From positions 3,842,001 to 3,906,000 of the forward strand of contig NZ_CP132342.1 of assembly GCF_040529055.1 (NCBI RefSeq): 64,000 nucleotides of DNA, read 5' to 3'. The position numbers and the translations under genes are program-made. A model generated the notes under the pieces. The model did not search any database, was not told the DNA's origin, and saw nothing but the letters and a program-made list of their open reading frames with translations. Shown piece by piece: positions 27,801-36,421 of the stretch. Source of the stretch: Xanthomonas sontii (lineage in GTDB: Bacteria > Pseudomonadota > Gammaproteobacteria > Xanthomonadales > Xanthomonadaceae). The stretch's first letter is position 1; the number at the start of each line of letters is the position of its first letter.

Positions 27801-29120
27801 TCAGCGCAGCGACGCGCCGAGTTCGTACCAGTCGATCCGGCGGGTGATCCACATGATCGCGCCGAGGATGCCGAACAGCAGCAGCGACCCCATCAGCAAG
27901 GCGTTGTCTTCCGAGGCCAGCAGGCCGTACAGCGCGCCGTACAGCACGGTGAGCATGCTGGCGAAGCCGGCCGCGCGCAGGCGGCTGCGCAAGACCCCGG
28001 ACAGGTAGAAGAACTGCAGCCCGATGCAGGCCACCGCCGAGACCAGATACGCCTGCCAGAACGGGATGTGCTCGGACAGGCTGAGCAGCAGCAGGAAGAA
28101 GATCGCCAGCGCCAGGCCCACCAGCAGGTACTGCAGCGGATGGATCGGCAGGCGCTTGATCAGCTCGAACAGGCCGAAGGCGACGAAGGTCAGCACCACG
28201 AACAGCAGACCGTACTTGCTGGCACGCTCGGCCTGGGTATACACGTCCACAGGGTCGACCAGGTCCACGCGCAAGGCGTCGAGATCCTGTCCGCCGGAGG
28301 CCAGCTGCGCCTGCGCGCCGGTCGCCAGCGACGACAGCGCCCAGCTCGCCTGGAACCCCTGCGCGGTGATGCGGCGCTCGTTGGGCAGGAAGCGGCCGCC
28401 GAACAGCGGATGCGGCCACGGCGAGTTCAGCGCGATCTGGTTGTCGTCGCCGACCGGCACGATCGACAGCGCCTGGGTGCCGTCGAGCACGAATTCCATC
28501 TGCACGTCGTGCAGGTCGGTCAGCCGGCCCTGCTGCGTATCGCGCAATGCCGGCAACACCGCGTGCACGCCCTTGGAGATGTTGGACAGCCCTTCCGAGC
28601 CCGGCTGCAGCGGCAGCGCGCGGCCGTCGGCGCGCAGATTCGGCGTGCCGACCAGGCCGCGCACGTCCTGCAGGCCGATCGCCAGATACGGCGTGCCGTA
28701 CTGGCGGCGATCGACAGCGGCATAGTCGAGATCATCGAACTCGGCCTTGAGCCGCGCATGCCAGCTGTACACCTGCACCTTGAACAGGCCGATGTGGCGC
28801 TGCGCGGGCTTCAGTTCGCCTTCGACCTGCAGCCGCCGCGGCGCCTGCAGCACGTAGCCGGTCTCGGTCTCGCGTTTGGTCACCCGCTTGCCGTCGGCGT
28901 CGAGGACCGCGACGTCGCGTTCCTGGGTCCACGGGATCACCCGCAACGGGCCGAGCAGGCGCTGTTCGCCGGCCTTGCTCTGCGACACCCGTTCCACCGC
29001 CTCGTCGCGGTAGTGCTGGCGGTCCTGCACGGTGCCGCGAATCATCAGCAGCGGGATCAGCAACAACAGGATCAATCCGCCGATGGTGGCGAATCGCAAC
29101 AGCAGCTTCAGGGATTTCAT
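27801..29120 (-). CDS. creD: Cell envelope integrity protein CreD
   Basis: This 439-residue inner-membrane protein has an N-terminal helix (about residues 8-27), a periplasmic domain to about residue 310, and about five C-terminal helices, as in E. coli CreD. It is the main target of the CreBC system and affects envelope integrity and, in related species, beta-lactam response. The open frame extends further upstream, but the ATG at 29120 begins MKSLKLLLRF. A cre-tag array lies 54-80 nt before the start. Confidence 0.9.
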   Translation of the reverse strand: MKSLKLLLRFATIGGLILLLLIPLLMIRGTVQDRQHYRDEAVERVSQSKAGEQRLLGPLRVIPWTQERDVAVLDADGKRVTKRETETGYVLQAPRRLQVEGELKPAQRHIGLFKVQVYSWHARLKAEFDDLDYAAVDRRQYGTPYLAIGLQDVRGLVGTPNLRADGRALPLQPGSEGLSNISKGVHAVLPALRDTQQGRLTDLHDVQMEFVLDGTQALSIVPVGDDNQIALNSPWPHPLFGGRFLPNERRITAQGFQASWALSSLATGAQAQLASGGQDLDALRVDLVDPVDVYTQAERASKYGLLFVVLTFVAFGLFELIKRLPIHPLQYLLVGLALAIFFLLLLSLSEHIPFWQAYLVSAVACIGLQFFYLSGVLRSRLRAAGFASMLTVLYGALYGLLASEDNALLMGSLLLFGILGAIMWITRRIDWYELGASLR

Positions 29121-29173
29121 GGCGGCCTCTCGGTTGGGAGGGGGCCAGCATGCGGCCGCTGCGTGGGCGGGGT

Positions 29174-29200
29174 TTGAGGCGAATTTGAAGTGGGTGTGAA
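29174..29200 (-). promoter_or_regulatory. CreB-binding cre-tag array upstream of creD
   Basis: Three pentamers spaced 11 nt apart read on the plus strand as TTGAG (29174-29178), TTGAA (29185-29189) and GTGAA (29196-29200). The last two match the inverted cre-tag GTGAA-N6-GTGAA at 9 of 10 positions (TTCAC-N6-TTCAA on the creD strand). The array sits 54 nt upstream of the creD ATG, where CreB binds in E. coli. Confidence 0.6.
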
Positions 29201-29204
29201 GTGC

Positions 29205-29234
29205 GGGGAATGGGGAATGGGGAATGGGGAATGG
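29205..29234. repeat. GGGGAAT heptamer tandem repeat
   Basis: Four GGGGAAT units in a row lie between creC and creD, directly next to the cre-tag array. They belong to the same heptamer family as 59781-59910. Confidence 0.8.
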
Positions 29235-29271
29235 AAAGCCGGCGTACTTGCGACGCGGTGTGCGCCCCCAC

Positions 29272-29294
29272 TGTGGGAGGGACTTCAGTCCCGA
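29272..29294. repeat. Short REP-like hairpin
   Basis: GGGACTTCAGTCCC forms a 6-bp stem with a 2-nt loop in the creC-creD gap. It resembles a shortened form of the GGCTTCAGCC REP hairpins of this window. Confidence 0.5.
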
Positions 29295-29346
29295 CGCGGC
29301 AGCCCCGGCACCCCGCTTCACGCGCTCTCGCGCGAATCGATCCGGC

Positions 29347-30795
29347 TCAGGCCAGCGGCAACGCCAGGCAGGCCACCGCGCCGCCGCCGTCGCAGTTGCG
29401 CAGGCTGGCGTCGCCGCCGTGCAGGCGCGCCACCTCGCGCACGAACGGCAGGCCGAGGCCGGAGCTGCGCTGGCCGGTGGCCGGGCGCGCCAGCGAGTAG
29501 AAGCGCTCGAACACCCGCTCCAGCGCGTAGTCGGGAACGCCCGGGCCGGCGTCCTCCACCGTCAGCAGCACGCGCGCGTCGGCGCCGCGTTCGGCACGCA
29601 GCACGATGACCGCGCCCTCCGGCGAAAAGGCGATGGCGTTGTCGAGCAGGTTGTGCAGCGCCTGACGCAGCAGGTAGGGATCGCCCGACACCACCAGGGT
29701 CGGATCCGGCGCCTGCACCTGCAGCTGCAGCTGCAGACCGCGCGCCTGCAGTTGCGGCGCCAGCGCTTCGGCCAGGTCCGCGCACAGCGGCGCCAGCGCC
29801 ACCGGTTCGCGCCGCTGCAGCCAGCCGTGCTGCTCCACCTCGGCCAGCGCCAGCAGCTTGTCGATGGTCTCGGTGAGGCGCTGCTGCTGCTCGGCGATGT
29901 TGCGCACGAAGCGCTGCCGCTCCGGTTCCGGCAGCGGCTCCTGCAGCAGTTCCGCCGCGCCCCGGATCGCGGCCAGCGGGCTCTTCATCTCGTGGGTCAG
30001 CGACTGCACGTACTGCTCGACGTACTGCTTGCCCTCCAGCTTGCGGCGCATGGTCTCCAGCGCACGGCCGAGATCGCCGATCTCATCGCGGCGCGGCGGC
30101 GGCGGCGGCACCGGCGCACCGGCACTGACCGCCTGCGCATAGCGGTTGAGCCGGCCGATGCCGCGCAGCAGGCCCCAGGTCATCAGGATCCCGATCAGCG
30201 CGGAGATGCCGATCAGCCAGGCGCCGCGCAGCAGGATGCTGCGCTGGCTGGCGACGATGAACGGCTCGATGCTGCGGTTGGGCTGGGACAGGGTCAGCAC
30301 GCCGATCAGCCGCTGCGGCTCGGCCGGATCGTAGACCGGCGCGGCCACGTGCATCACCGTGTGGTTGGGGTCGCCGTCGGCCTCGGGGCTGGAGCGGGCG
30401 CCGTACTCGCCGCGCAGGGTGCGGTACACGTCGTTCCAGCGCGAGTTGTCGCGGCCGATGTCCTGTCCGCGCGAATCGAACACCACGATGCCCGCCGCAT
30501 CGGTGAGGGTGACGCGGTAGTCGACGCTGTGCTTGGGAAAGCGCCAGACCATCGCGCGCGGATCGCGCCGCTGCGCCGCGGCCAGGTCGCGGGCGAAACG
30601 GCCGCTGGCGATGCGCCCGTCCTTGAGATCCTGCGCGGCCATCTGCGCCAGCACATTGGCCGCGTCCACCAGGGTCGATTCCATCGCCTGGCGCACGCCC
30701 GGCTTGACCTCGTTGACGAACACCCGCATCACGAAGAAGGCGGCCACGCCGACGATCAGGAAGAAGCCCAGGAACAGCTTCAGCCCCAGCCGCAC
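29347..30795 (-). CDS. creC: Sensor histidine kinase CreC
   Basis: This 482-residue kinase has two transmembrane helices (about residues 6-26 and 178-200) around a periplasmic CreC sensor domain, then HAMP. The phosphoacceptor His is in LTHEMKSPLAAIRGAAEL. ATP-binding boxes are LLDNAIAFSPEGA, VEDAGPGVPD and SSGLGLPFVREVARLHGG. It starts with GTG, one base after the creB stop. It senses carbon status or envelope state in relatives; the signal here is unknown. Confidence 0.9.
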   Translation of the reverse strand: MRLGLKLFLGFFLIVGVAAFFVMRVFVNEVKPGVRQAMESTLVDAANVLAQMAAQDLKDGRIASGRFARDLAAAQRRDPRAMVWRFPKHSVDYRVTLTDAAGIVVFDSRGQDIGRDNSRWNDVYRTLRGEYGARSSPEADGDPNHTVMHVAAPVYDPAEPQRLIGVLTLSQPNRSIEPFIVASQRSILLRGAWLIGISALIGILMTWGLLRGIGRLNRYAQAVSAGAPVPPPPPRRDEIGDLGRALETMRRKLEGKQYVEQYVQSLTHEMKSPLAAIRGAAELLQEPLPEPERQRFVRNIAEQQQRLTETIDKLLALAEVEQHGWLQRREPVALAPLCADLAEALAPQLQARGLQLQLQVQAPDPTLVVSGDPYLLRQALHNLLDNAIAFSPEGAVIVLRAERGADARVLLTVEDAGPGVPDYALERVFERFYSLARPATGQRSSGLGLPFVREVARLHGGDASLRNCDGGGAVACLALPLA

Positions 30796-30796
30796 C

Positions 30797-31495
30797 TCAG
30801 GCCTCCAGCGCGTAGCCGAGGCCGCGGTGGGTGCGGATCGGATCGTCGGTGGCGCCGGCCGCGCGCAGCTTGGCGCGCAGGGTCTTGATATGGGTGTCGA
30901 CGGTGCGGTCGGCGCTGTCGGCGCTGCTGTCCCAGCCGCGGTCCATCAGTTGCGCGCGACTGAGGATGGCGCCGGGCCGCCGCAGCAGCGCTGCCAGCAA
31001 CGCGTACTCGTAGCGGGTCAGGTCCAGCACCGCACCGCGCCAGCGGATGCGGCGGCCGTCGCGGTCGATGGCGAAATCGCCGTGCTGCTGCCAGCCGGCC
31101 TCGGCATCGCCGACGACCGCCGCGGGGCGCCGCAGCCGCGCCCGCACCCGCGCGACCAGTTCGCGCGGCGAGAACGGCTTGGCCACGTAGTCGTCGGCGC
31201 CAAGTTCCAGGCCGAGCACGCGATCGATCTCCTCGTTGCGCGCGGTCAGGAACAGCACCGGCACCTGGCTGAAACCGCGCAGCGTGCGGCACACCTCGAA
31301 CCCGCTCAGATCCGGCAGGCCGACGTCCAGCACCACCACGTCGATGCCGCCCTCGCGCAACTGCGCCAGCGCCTCGCGCCCGAGCTGGCAGTGGCGCACC
31401 TGGTAGCCCTCGCTGCGCAGCGCGTACAGCACGGTATCGGCGATGGCGGATTCGTCCTCGACCACGAGGACACAGGCGGCGGCAGGCGTGGACAT
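30797..31495 (-). CDS. creB: Response regulator CreB
   Basis: This 232-residue OmpR-type regulator has a receiver domain (VLVVEDESAIADTV, phosphorylated Asp in VVLDVGLPDLSG, Lys in DYVAKPFSPRE) and a C-terminal winged helix (LTRYEYALLAALLRRPGAI, VDTHIKTLRAKLRAAG). It pairs with CreC and probably binds the TTCAC-N6-TTCAC tags before creD. An ATG at 31507 would add four residues. Confidence 0.9.
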   Translation of the reverse strand: MSTPAAACVLVVEDESAIADTVLYALRSEGYQVRHCQLGREALAQLREGGIDVVVLDVGLPDLSGFEVCRTLRGFSQVPVLFLTARNEEIDRVLGLELGADDYVAKPFSPRELVARVRARLRRPAAVVGDAEAGWQQHGDFAIDRDGRRIRWRGAVLDLTRYEYALLAALLRRPGAILSRAQLMDRGWDSSADSADRTVDTHIKTLRAKLRAAGATDDPIRTHRGLGYALEA

Positions 31496-31598
31496 GGCGC
31501 GCAGCATAGCCGTCGCGCGGGTGCCGCGGCAGTCCGTCCGGCCATTCCGCGGCACCGCTCGTGGATCGGCACGAAACCCGACACGCACCTGCGGCGCG

Positions 31599-33545
31599 TC
31601 AGCTGTCGCTGCCGCCGCGCGCGTTGGCCGCGCCCGGCGCCGACGCCAGTTCCACCCGGTTGCGGCCGCCGTGCTTGGCCCGGTACAGCGCCGCATCGGC
31701 GCGCGCCAGCAGCGCCTGGCTGCTCTCGCCGGCGCCGGCCTCGGCGACGCCGATGCTGACAGTCAGGCGCAGGCCCGGCACGATCGCGTCGAACGACTGC
31801 CGCTCCAGCACCTCGCGCAGCAGCCCGGCCAGCTCCCGTGCCTCGGCGCAGGCGGCGCCGGGCAGCAGCGCCAGGAATTCCTCGCCGCCGGTCCGGCCGA
31901 AGCTGTCGTTCCTGCGCAGGCTCTGCCGCAGGGTCGTGGCGACCAGCCGCAGCACCTGGTCGCCCGCCGCATGGCCGTGCTCGTCGTTGATCCGCTTGAA
32001 GTGGTCCACGTCCAGCGCCAGCACCGACAGCGGCATGCGTCCGCCGCGCGGCAACGCCGCCAGCGCGGTGTCCAGTTCGCCCAGGACCTGGCGCCGCGAG
32101 GCGACGCCGGTAAGGCTGTCGATCCGCACTTCGCGGCGGGCGCCGCGCAGGCGCCCGAGGGTCAGGAACAACACCCCGACGAGCACCGCCAGCAACAGCA
32201 GCGCCGCGCCCAGCAACGCGCGCCGCAGGGTCGCCTCGCGCTCCATCGCCTGCAGCCGGTTACGCTGGGTTTCCGCCTTCTGCGCCAGTTGCAGCGCCGC
32301 CAGGTCGCGCTCGCGGCTTTCCGATTCGGCGATCAGGAACTGCGATTGCTCGCGCTGCATGCGCGTGTCCAGTTCCTGCTGCACGCGCATCTGCGCCTCG
32401 CGCGCATCCAGTGCCTGCCGCCAGGCGCCCAGCGCGCGCAAGGCGGTGGCCTTGAGGTCCAGCACGTCGCTGAGGCTGCGCAGGTCGCCGTTGGCGCGGT
32501 AGCCCTGCTCGGCCTGTTCGGCCAGCGCCAGCGCGGCCCGCGCATCGCCACTGCGCTCGGCGATCAGCGCATCGACGTAATCGCGGCGCGCGCGCATCAG
32601 CCGCGTGGCGCCCATCGCGACCAGTTGCGCCTCGGCCTGCTGCCGCTGCGCCCGCGCCTGCGGCAGGTTGCCCAGCAACGCGTTGACCCGGGCCGCGCGC
32701 AGCAACAGCGACGCCTGCGAGCCTTCCTGCGGATGCCGGCCATGCAGTTCCGCTGCGCGCAGATAGGCAGCCAGCGCCGCCGGCAGATCGCCGCGTTGCT
32801 CGGCGATGGCGCCTTCGCGCTCCACCGCCAGCGCCTGCATGTAGCCGCCATCGCCCTGCCTGGCCCGCTGCAGGACCTCGGCGACAACCTGGTGCGACAG
32901 GTCCGGCAGGCCCATGTCCAGGTAGGCGTCGGCGATGCCGATCAGGGTCAGCAGTGCGACCCAGCCGCCATCGCGCTGTTCGTCGAGCCGGCGAAGTTCC
33001 TGCAAGGTACGCAGCGACTGTGCGTAGTGGCCGGCATCGCGCTCGGCGAAGGCGCGCATGCGCAGGGCCGCCGCGCGCAGGCGCGGGAACCGCTGCGCAC
33101 CGGTCAGCGCCAGGATCGTGGTGGCGGGCCGCAGATAGGCCGGGCGCTGGCCGTCGTTGTACAGCGCATAGGTCTCGCACAGCAGGTACTCCAGGCGGAC
33201 CTGCACATGGGCGCGCGCGATCGCGCCGCGCTCGCCGCGCCGCGCCTGCTCCACCGCCGCGGCCGGGCCCTGCGGAAAATGCTGGCAGTCGAAGGCGTCC
33301 AGGCGCGCCCGCCGCACCGGGTCGCCGGCGGGCAGCAGCGCCTGCAGGCGCGCATGCGCGACGCGGTAGGCCTGCTCGTCGGCGGCCATGTCCTTGCCGT
33401 GCGCACCGACATCCTCGATCAGCGCATCGAACGCCGCAGCCTGCGCTGCGCCCGGGAGCGCGGCTTCGGCACGGGAGGCGCCGCAGGCGGCGAACGGCAG
33501 CGCCAACGCCAGGACACCGAGCAACAGGGGAGAAGACATGCGCAT
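31599..33545 (-). CDS. Membrane-anchored GGDEF diguanylate cyclase with TPR-like sensor
   Basis: This 648-residue protein has a signal or lipoprotein-like leader (ALPFAACGAS). A large helical TPR-like periplasmic region spans about residues 30-440, followed by a transmembrane helix (ALLGAALLLLAVLVGVLF) and a GGDEF domain. The active-site motif is GGEEF (about residue 553), which is catalytically competent. An RRND sequence five residues before it is a product-inhibition site (RxxD). It therefore probably makes cyclic di-GMP under feedback control. The nearby chemotaxis operon encodes a phosphodiesterase. Confidence 0.85.
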   Translation of the reverse strand: MRMSSPLLLGVLALALPFAACGASRAEAALPGAAQAAAFDALIEDVGAHGKDMAADEQAYRVAHARLQALLPAGDPVRRARLDAFDCQHFPQGPAAAVEQARRGERGAIARAHVQVRLEYLLCETYALYNDGQRPAYLRPATTILALTGAQRFPRLRAAALRMRAFAERDAGHYAQSLRTLQELRRLDEQRDGGWVALLTLIGIADAYLDMGLPDLSHQVVAEVLQRARQGDGGYMQALAVEREGAIAEQRGDLPAALAAYLRAAELHGRHPQEGSQASLLLRAARVNALLGNLPQARAQRQQAEAQLVAMGATRLMRARRDYVDALIAERSGDARAALALAEQAEQGYRANGDLRSLSDVLDLKATALRALGAWRQALDAREAQMRVQQELDTRMQREQSQFLIAESESRERDLAALQLAQKAETQRNRLQAMEREATLRRALLGAALLLLAVLVGVLFLTLGRLRGARREVRIDSLTGVASRRQVLGELDTALAALPRGGRMPLSVLALDVDHFKRINDEHGHAAGDQVLRLVATTLRQSLRRNDSFGRTGGEEFLALLPGAACAEARELAGLLREVLERQSFDAIVPGLRLTVSIGVAEAGAGESSQALLARADAALYRAKHGGRNRVELASAPGAANARGGSDS

Positions 33546-33780
33546 GCGAACCGTGGACCCGCCGGCCGCCCACGCGGTATCGGCACTGCGCACCCGAACG
33601 CTCCGACGACGCCTGCGCCCGGATGCACAGGCCCATCGTCCACACCTTCCGGCCTCATGCCCGGCAGGCGCCGTGCGGCCGCCAGCGGTCGCCCGGCTAG
33701 TGTACCGCGGCCGCGGACCCGCCCTGCCCGGCACCTCGGCAGGCGTGGCCGGCCGGCGTGGCGCCCCGTACACTGCGCGG

Positions 33781-34638
33781 ATGAATTACCGCCACGCCTT
33801 CCACGCCGGCAACCATGCCGATGTCCTCAAGCACATCGTGCTGCTGGCGCTGCTCGATGCGTTCAAGCGCAAGGACAGCCCGTTCTTCGTGCTCGATACC
33901 CACGCCGGGCGCGGCCGCTATCTGTTCGCGGCCAACGAGGCGCGCAAGACCGGCGAGGCCGCCGCCGGCGTGCTGCGGTTGATGGGCCAGCCGACCCTGC
34001 CCGACGTGGTGGAGCGCTACCTGCGCGCGGTGCAGGCCGACAATCCGGTCGGTGCCCTGGTCGCCTACCCTGGTTCGCCGCTGCTGGTGGCGCAGGCGCT
34101 GCGCGCGCAGGACCGGCTGGCCGCCTGCGAGCTGCAGCCCGAGGAGGCCGCCGAACTCAGGGCGTTGTTCGCCCACGACCGCCGCGTGCAGGTGCATGCC
34201 GGCGATGGCTATGCGGCGATCAAGGCGTTCCTGCCGCCGAAGTCCGGGACCAACCGGATCGGCCGCGGGCTGGTGCTGATCGATCCGCCCTACGAAGCGC
34301 AGGACGCCGAGTACCCGCTGATCGTGGCCGCGCTGCGCGAAACGCTGAGCCGCTGGCCACAGGCGGTGTGCGCGGTGTGGTATCCGATCAAGCAGCGGCG
34401 CAGCCTGCAGCCGTTCTTCCGCAAGGCCGCGGCCCTGCCGGTGGCCTCGGCGCTGGTCGCCGAACTGCAGGTGCGCCCGGACGATTCGCCGCTGCGGCTC
34501 AACGGCAGCGGCATGTTGCTGCTCAATCCGCCCTGGCAGTTCGAGCAGGCGCTGGCGCAGGCGCTACCGCCGCTGAAGGCGCACCTGGGCGAAGCCGGTG
34601 CCAGCACGCGCCTGGAGTGGCTCAAGCGCGAAGCATGA
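33781..34638 (+). CDS. rlmJ: 23S rRNA (adenine(2030)-N6)-methyltransferase
   Basis: This 285-residue enzyme methylates A2030 of 23S rRNA. It begins MNYRHAFHAGNHADVLKHI, the family signature, and has the SAM-binding DTHAGRGRY and the catalytic LIDPPYEAQ motif (DPPY). The C-terminal SGMLLLNPPWQ is typical. A longer frame opens upstream at 33388, but the ATG at 33781 is the conserved start. Confidence 0.93.
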   Translation: MNYRHAFHAGNHADVLKHIVLLALLDAFKRKDSPFFVLDTHAGRGRYLFAANEARKTGEAAAGVLRLMGQPTLPDVVERYLRAVQADNPVGALVAYPGSPLLVAQALRAQDRLAACELQPEEAAELRALFAHDRRVQVHAGDGYAAIKAFLPPKSGTNRIGRGLVLIDPPYEAQDAEYPLIVAALRETLSRWPQAVCAVWYPIKQRRSLQPFFRKAAALPVASALVAELQVRPDDSPLRLNGSGMLLLNPPWQFEQALAQALPPLKAHLGEAGASTRLEWLKREA

Positions 34639-34665
34639 GGTACGCGGGGCGGCGCACGTGCGCGC

Positions 34666-35631
34666 TCAGAAGCAATCCCAGTTGTAGGCGACGCGGCTGA
34701 AATCGCCGCGCCGCAGGTCGTCCGGATTGATGAAGAAATTGGCGACGCCGCTGTCGCCCCACATCATCTCCTCGTCGCTGTCCAACTGCAGCAGCAGGAC
34801 CTGCTTGTCCTGCAGGGTACGCGGGTCTTGCTGGGTGAACTCCGGGTAGCCGCCGAGCTTGTTGCCGCCACGGCTCAGCGCATCGAACAGCGCGTCGTCC
34901 ACCGCATCCTGCGACACCGCGTGGCGCCTGGCGTAGGCGGCGGCCACCTCCTCCAGTGGTTTGCCCAGCACCTGCTCGAAGCGCACATCGCTGCTGCCGA
35001 TGGTTTCCTCGCCGGCGTCGAACCGCATCGCCCGCGGCCGCGCCGGATCGAACGGCAACGTGTCGGCCGCCGGCAACGGCACCTCGGCCTGCCGCGCCGA
35101 CGCCTTCGGCTGCGGCCAGTACACCACGCGGAAATTGCGTTGTTCGCTCAGCGCGGCCAGGTCGCTGCGCGCACCACCGAAGTTGGCCCCGTAGAAGTCG
35201 TCGTCGCCGCCGATGAAGAACTGCAGCATGCCCTGGCGCGGGTAGCCGGGCAGCGGCGGCATCCGCGCCAGGTCGATCTGTGCCAGCAACGCCAGCGGCT
35301 GGCCATCGGCCGCATGCGGATACGGCTTGTCGCCAGTCCAATAGGGGCGCCCGCCGACCTTGCTGGCCATGCGATCGTCCTGCGCCATCGGCCGCAGTTG
35401 CAGTTGCACCACCGGCCGGCGCGTGGCCTGCAGCCGCGCCTGGTATGGGGCCAATGCCCGCGTCGCCAGTTGCTCCGCATCGGCGACTGGAGCGGCGGTG
35501 GTGGCGGTCGGCGTGTCGTGGTGCTGCACGCGCAGCAGCCACCTGCCACCGCCCACCAGCAGCCCCACCAGCAGCGTGGCCAGGCCCAGCCCGATCGCCG
35601 CGGAGACGGCCACGGCATGCGATGTCTTCAT
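34666..35631 (-). CDS. YwqG/DUF1963-family membrane-anchored protein
   Basis: This 321-residue protein has an N-terminal transmembrane anchor (about residues 8-32) followed by a DUF1963/YwqG domain. Family features are KVGGRPYW, PLALLAQIDLARMP, GMLQFFIG and the late GGNKLGGYPEFTQ and VLLLQLDSDEEMMWGD. The domain is of unknown function; many members are cytoplasmic, so the anchor is a variation. The ATG at 35631 was chosen because it begins the anchor; the longer frame to 36258 is a shadow. Confidence 0.75.
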   Translation of the reverse strand: MKTSHAVAVSAAIGLGLATLLVGLLVGGGRWLLRVQHHDTPTATTAAPVADAEQLATRALAPYQARLQATRRPVVQLQLRPMAQDDRMASKVGGRPYWTGDKPYPHAADGQPLALLAQIDLARMPPLPGYPRQGMLQFFIGGDDDFYGANFGGARSDLAALSEQRNFRVVYWPQPKASARQAEVPLPAADTLPFDPARPRAMRFDAGEETIGSSDVRFEQVLGKPLEEVAAAYARRHAVSQDAVDDALFDALSRGGNKLGGYPEFTQQDPRTLQDKQVLLLQLDSDEEMMWGDSGVANFFINPDDLRRGDFSRVAYNWDCF

Positions 35632-35763
35632 CGTCGCGCATTCCCTTGAACGAAGCGCCACTCTAGCAAGACCACCCGAACGGCACATCGGCAGGACGCT
35701 GCGTTCACGGGCGTAAGGTTTTGGTAATGCGAGAATCCAGGCTTCGTCGAGGATCATACGGCC

Positions 35764-36306
35764 ATGGCTACCCGCAACCGCATGCCTCCGTGGCATGAAA
35801 CCTTCACCCTGCCCAGTGGGCGCGAACTGCTGATCCGTCCCATCCGGCCGGAGGACAGCGCGCCGCTGCAAGGTGCCTTCGGCCTGCTCGGGCCGACCGA
35901 GATCCGCGAGCGCTTCCTGCATTCGACGCAGGAACTGACCGAGGACATGGCGCAACGCCTCACCCATCCCAATCCGAAGTCGGAACTGATCCTGGTCGCG
36001 GCCGAGCCGCTGCCGCCGGGCGAAGCCGTGGTCGGCGCGGTGGCGCGCGCCGTGATCACCCCCGGCACCCGCGAGGCGCAGTACGCGATCCTGGTCAGCA
36101 GCTTCGTCTCCGGCCAGGGCCTGGGCCGGCAATTGATGCGCAAGCTGGTCAAGTGGGCACGCCGCAAGTACCTGGACCGGCTCTACGGCGATGTGCTCGA
36201 ACGCAACGTGCCGATGTTGCAGCTGGCCGAGTCGCTGGGTTTCCAGCGCATGCCGCATCCGGACAATCCGGACCTGGTGCGGGTGGTGCTGGAACTGGGC
36301 AGCTGA
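35764..36306 (+). CDS. GNAT-family N-acetyltransferase
   Basis: This 180-residue protein resembles the C-terminal acetyltransferase domain of Pat/YfiQ-type lysine acetyltransferases (RPIRPEDSAPLQGAF, then VSGQGLGRQLMRKLVKWAR as the CoA loop, and AESLGFQ). It is free-standing, without the CoA-ligase-like part. Protein lysine acetylation is possible but unproven. It lies 116 nt before mfd. Confidence 0.75.
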   Translation: MATRNRMPPWHETFTLPSGRELLIRPIRPEDSAPLQGAFGLLGPTEIRERFLHSTQELTEDMAQRLTHPNPKSELILVAAEPLPPGEAVVGAVARAVITPGTREAQYAILVSSFVSGQGLGRQLMRKLVKWARRKYLDRLYGDVLERNVPMLQLAESLGFQRMPHPDNPDLVRVVLELGS

Positions 36307-36310
36307 AAAC

Positions 36311-36400
36311 TCGGGACCCGGGACCCGGAAAAGCCAGAGCTCCGCAGGCAGCTTCAGCTCCTGCTCTTACGTGTCCCCGGTCCCGGGCCCCGGGTCCCGA
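36311..36400. repeat. Inverted repeat upstream of mfd
   Basis: TCGGGACCCGGG (36311-36322) and CCCGGGTCCCGA (36389-36400) are perfect 12-bp inverted arms. The intervening 66 nt have no gene. The arms are extended by further GGACCC/GGTCCC copies. The right arm ends 21 nt before the mfd ATG, so a hairpin could affect mfd expression. Confidence 0.7.
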
Positions 36401-36421
36401 CCTTGCTAAACTAGTTGGTCC

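Noticed and set aside
33388..33780. Long N-terminal extension of RlmJ
   Set aside because: It overlaps the divergent diguanylate cyclase start region and has no family match; MNYRHAFHAGNHAD at 33781 is the conserved start.
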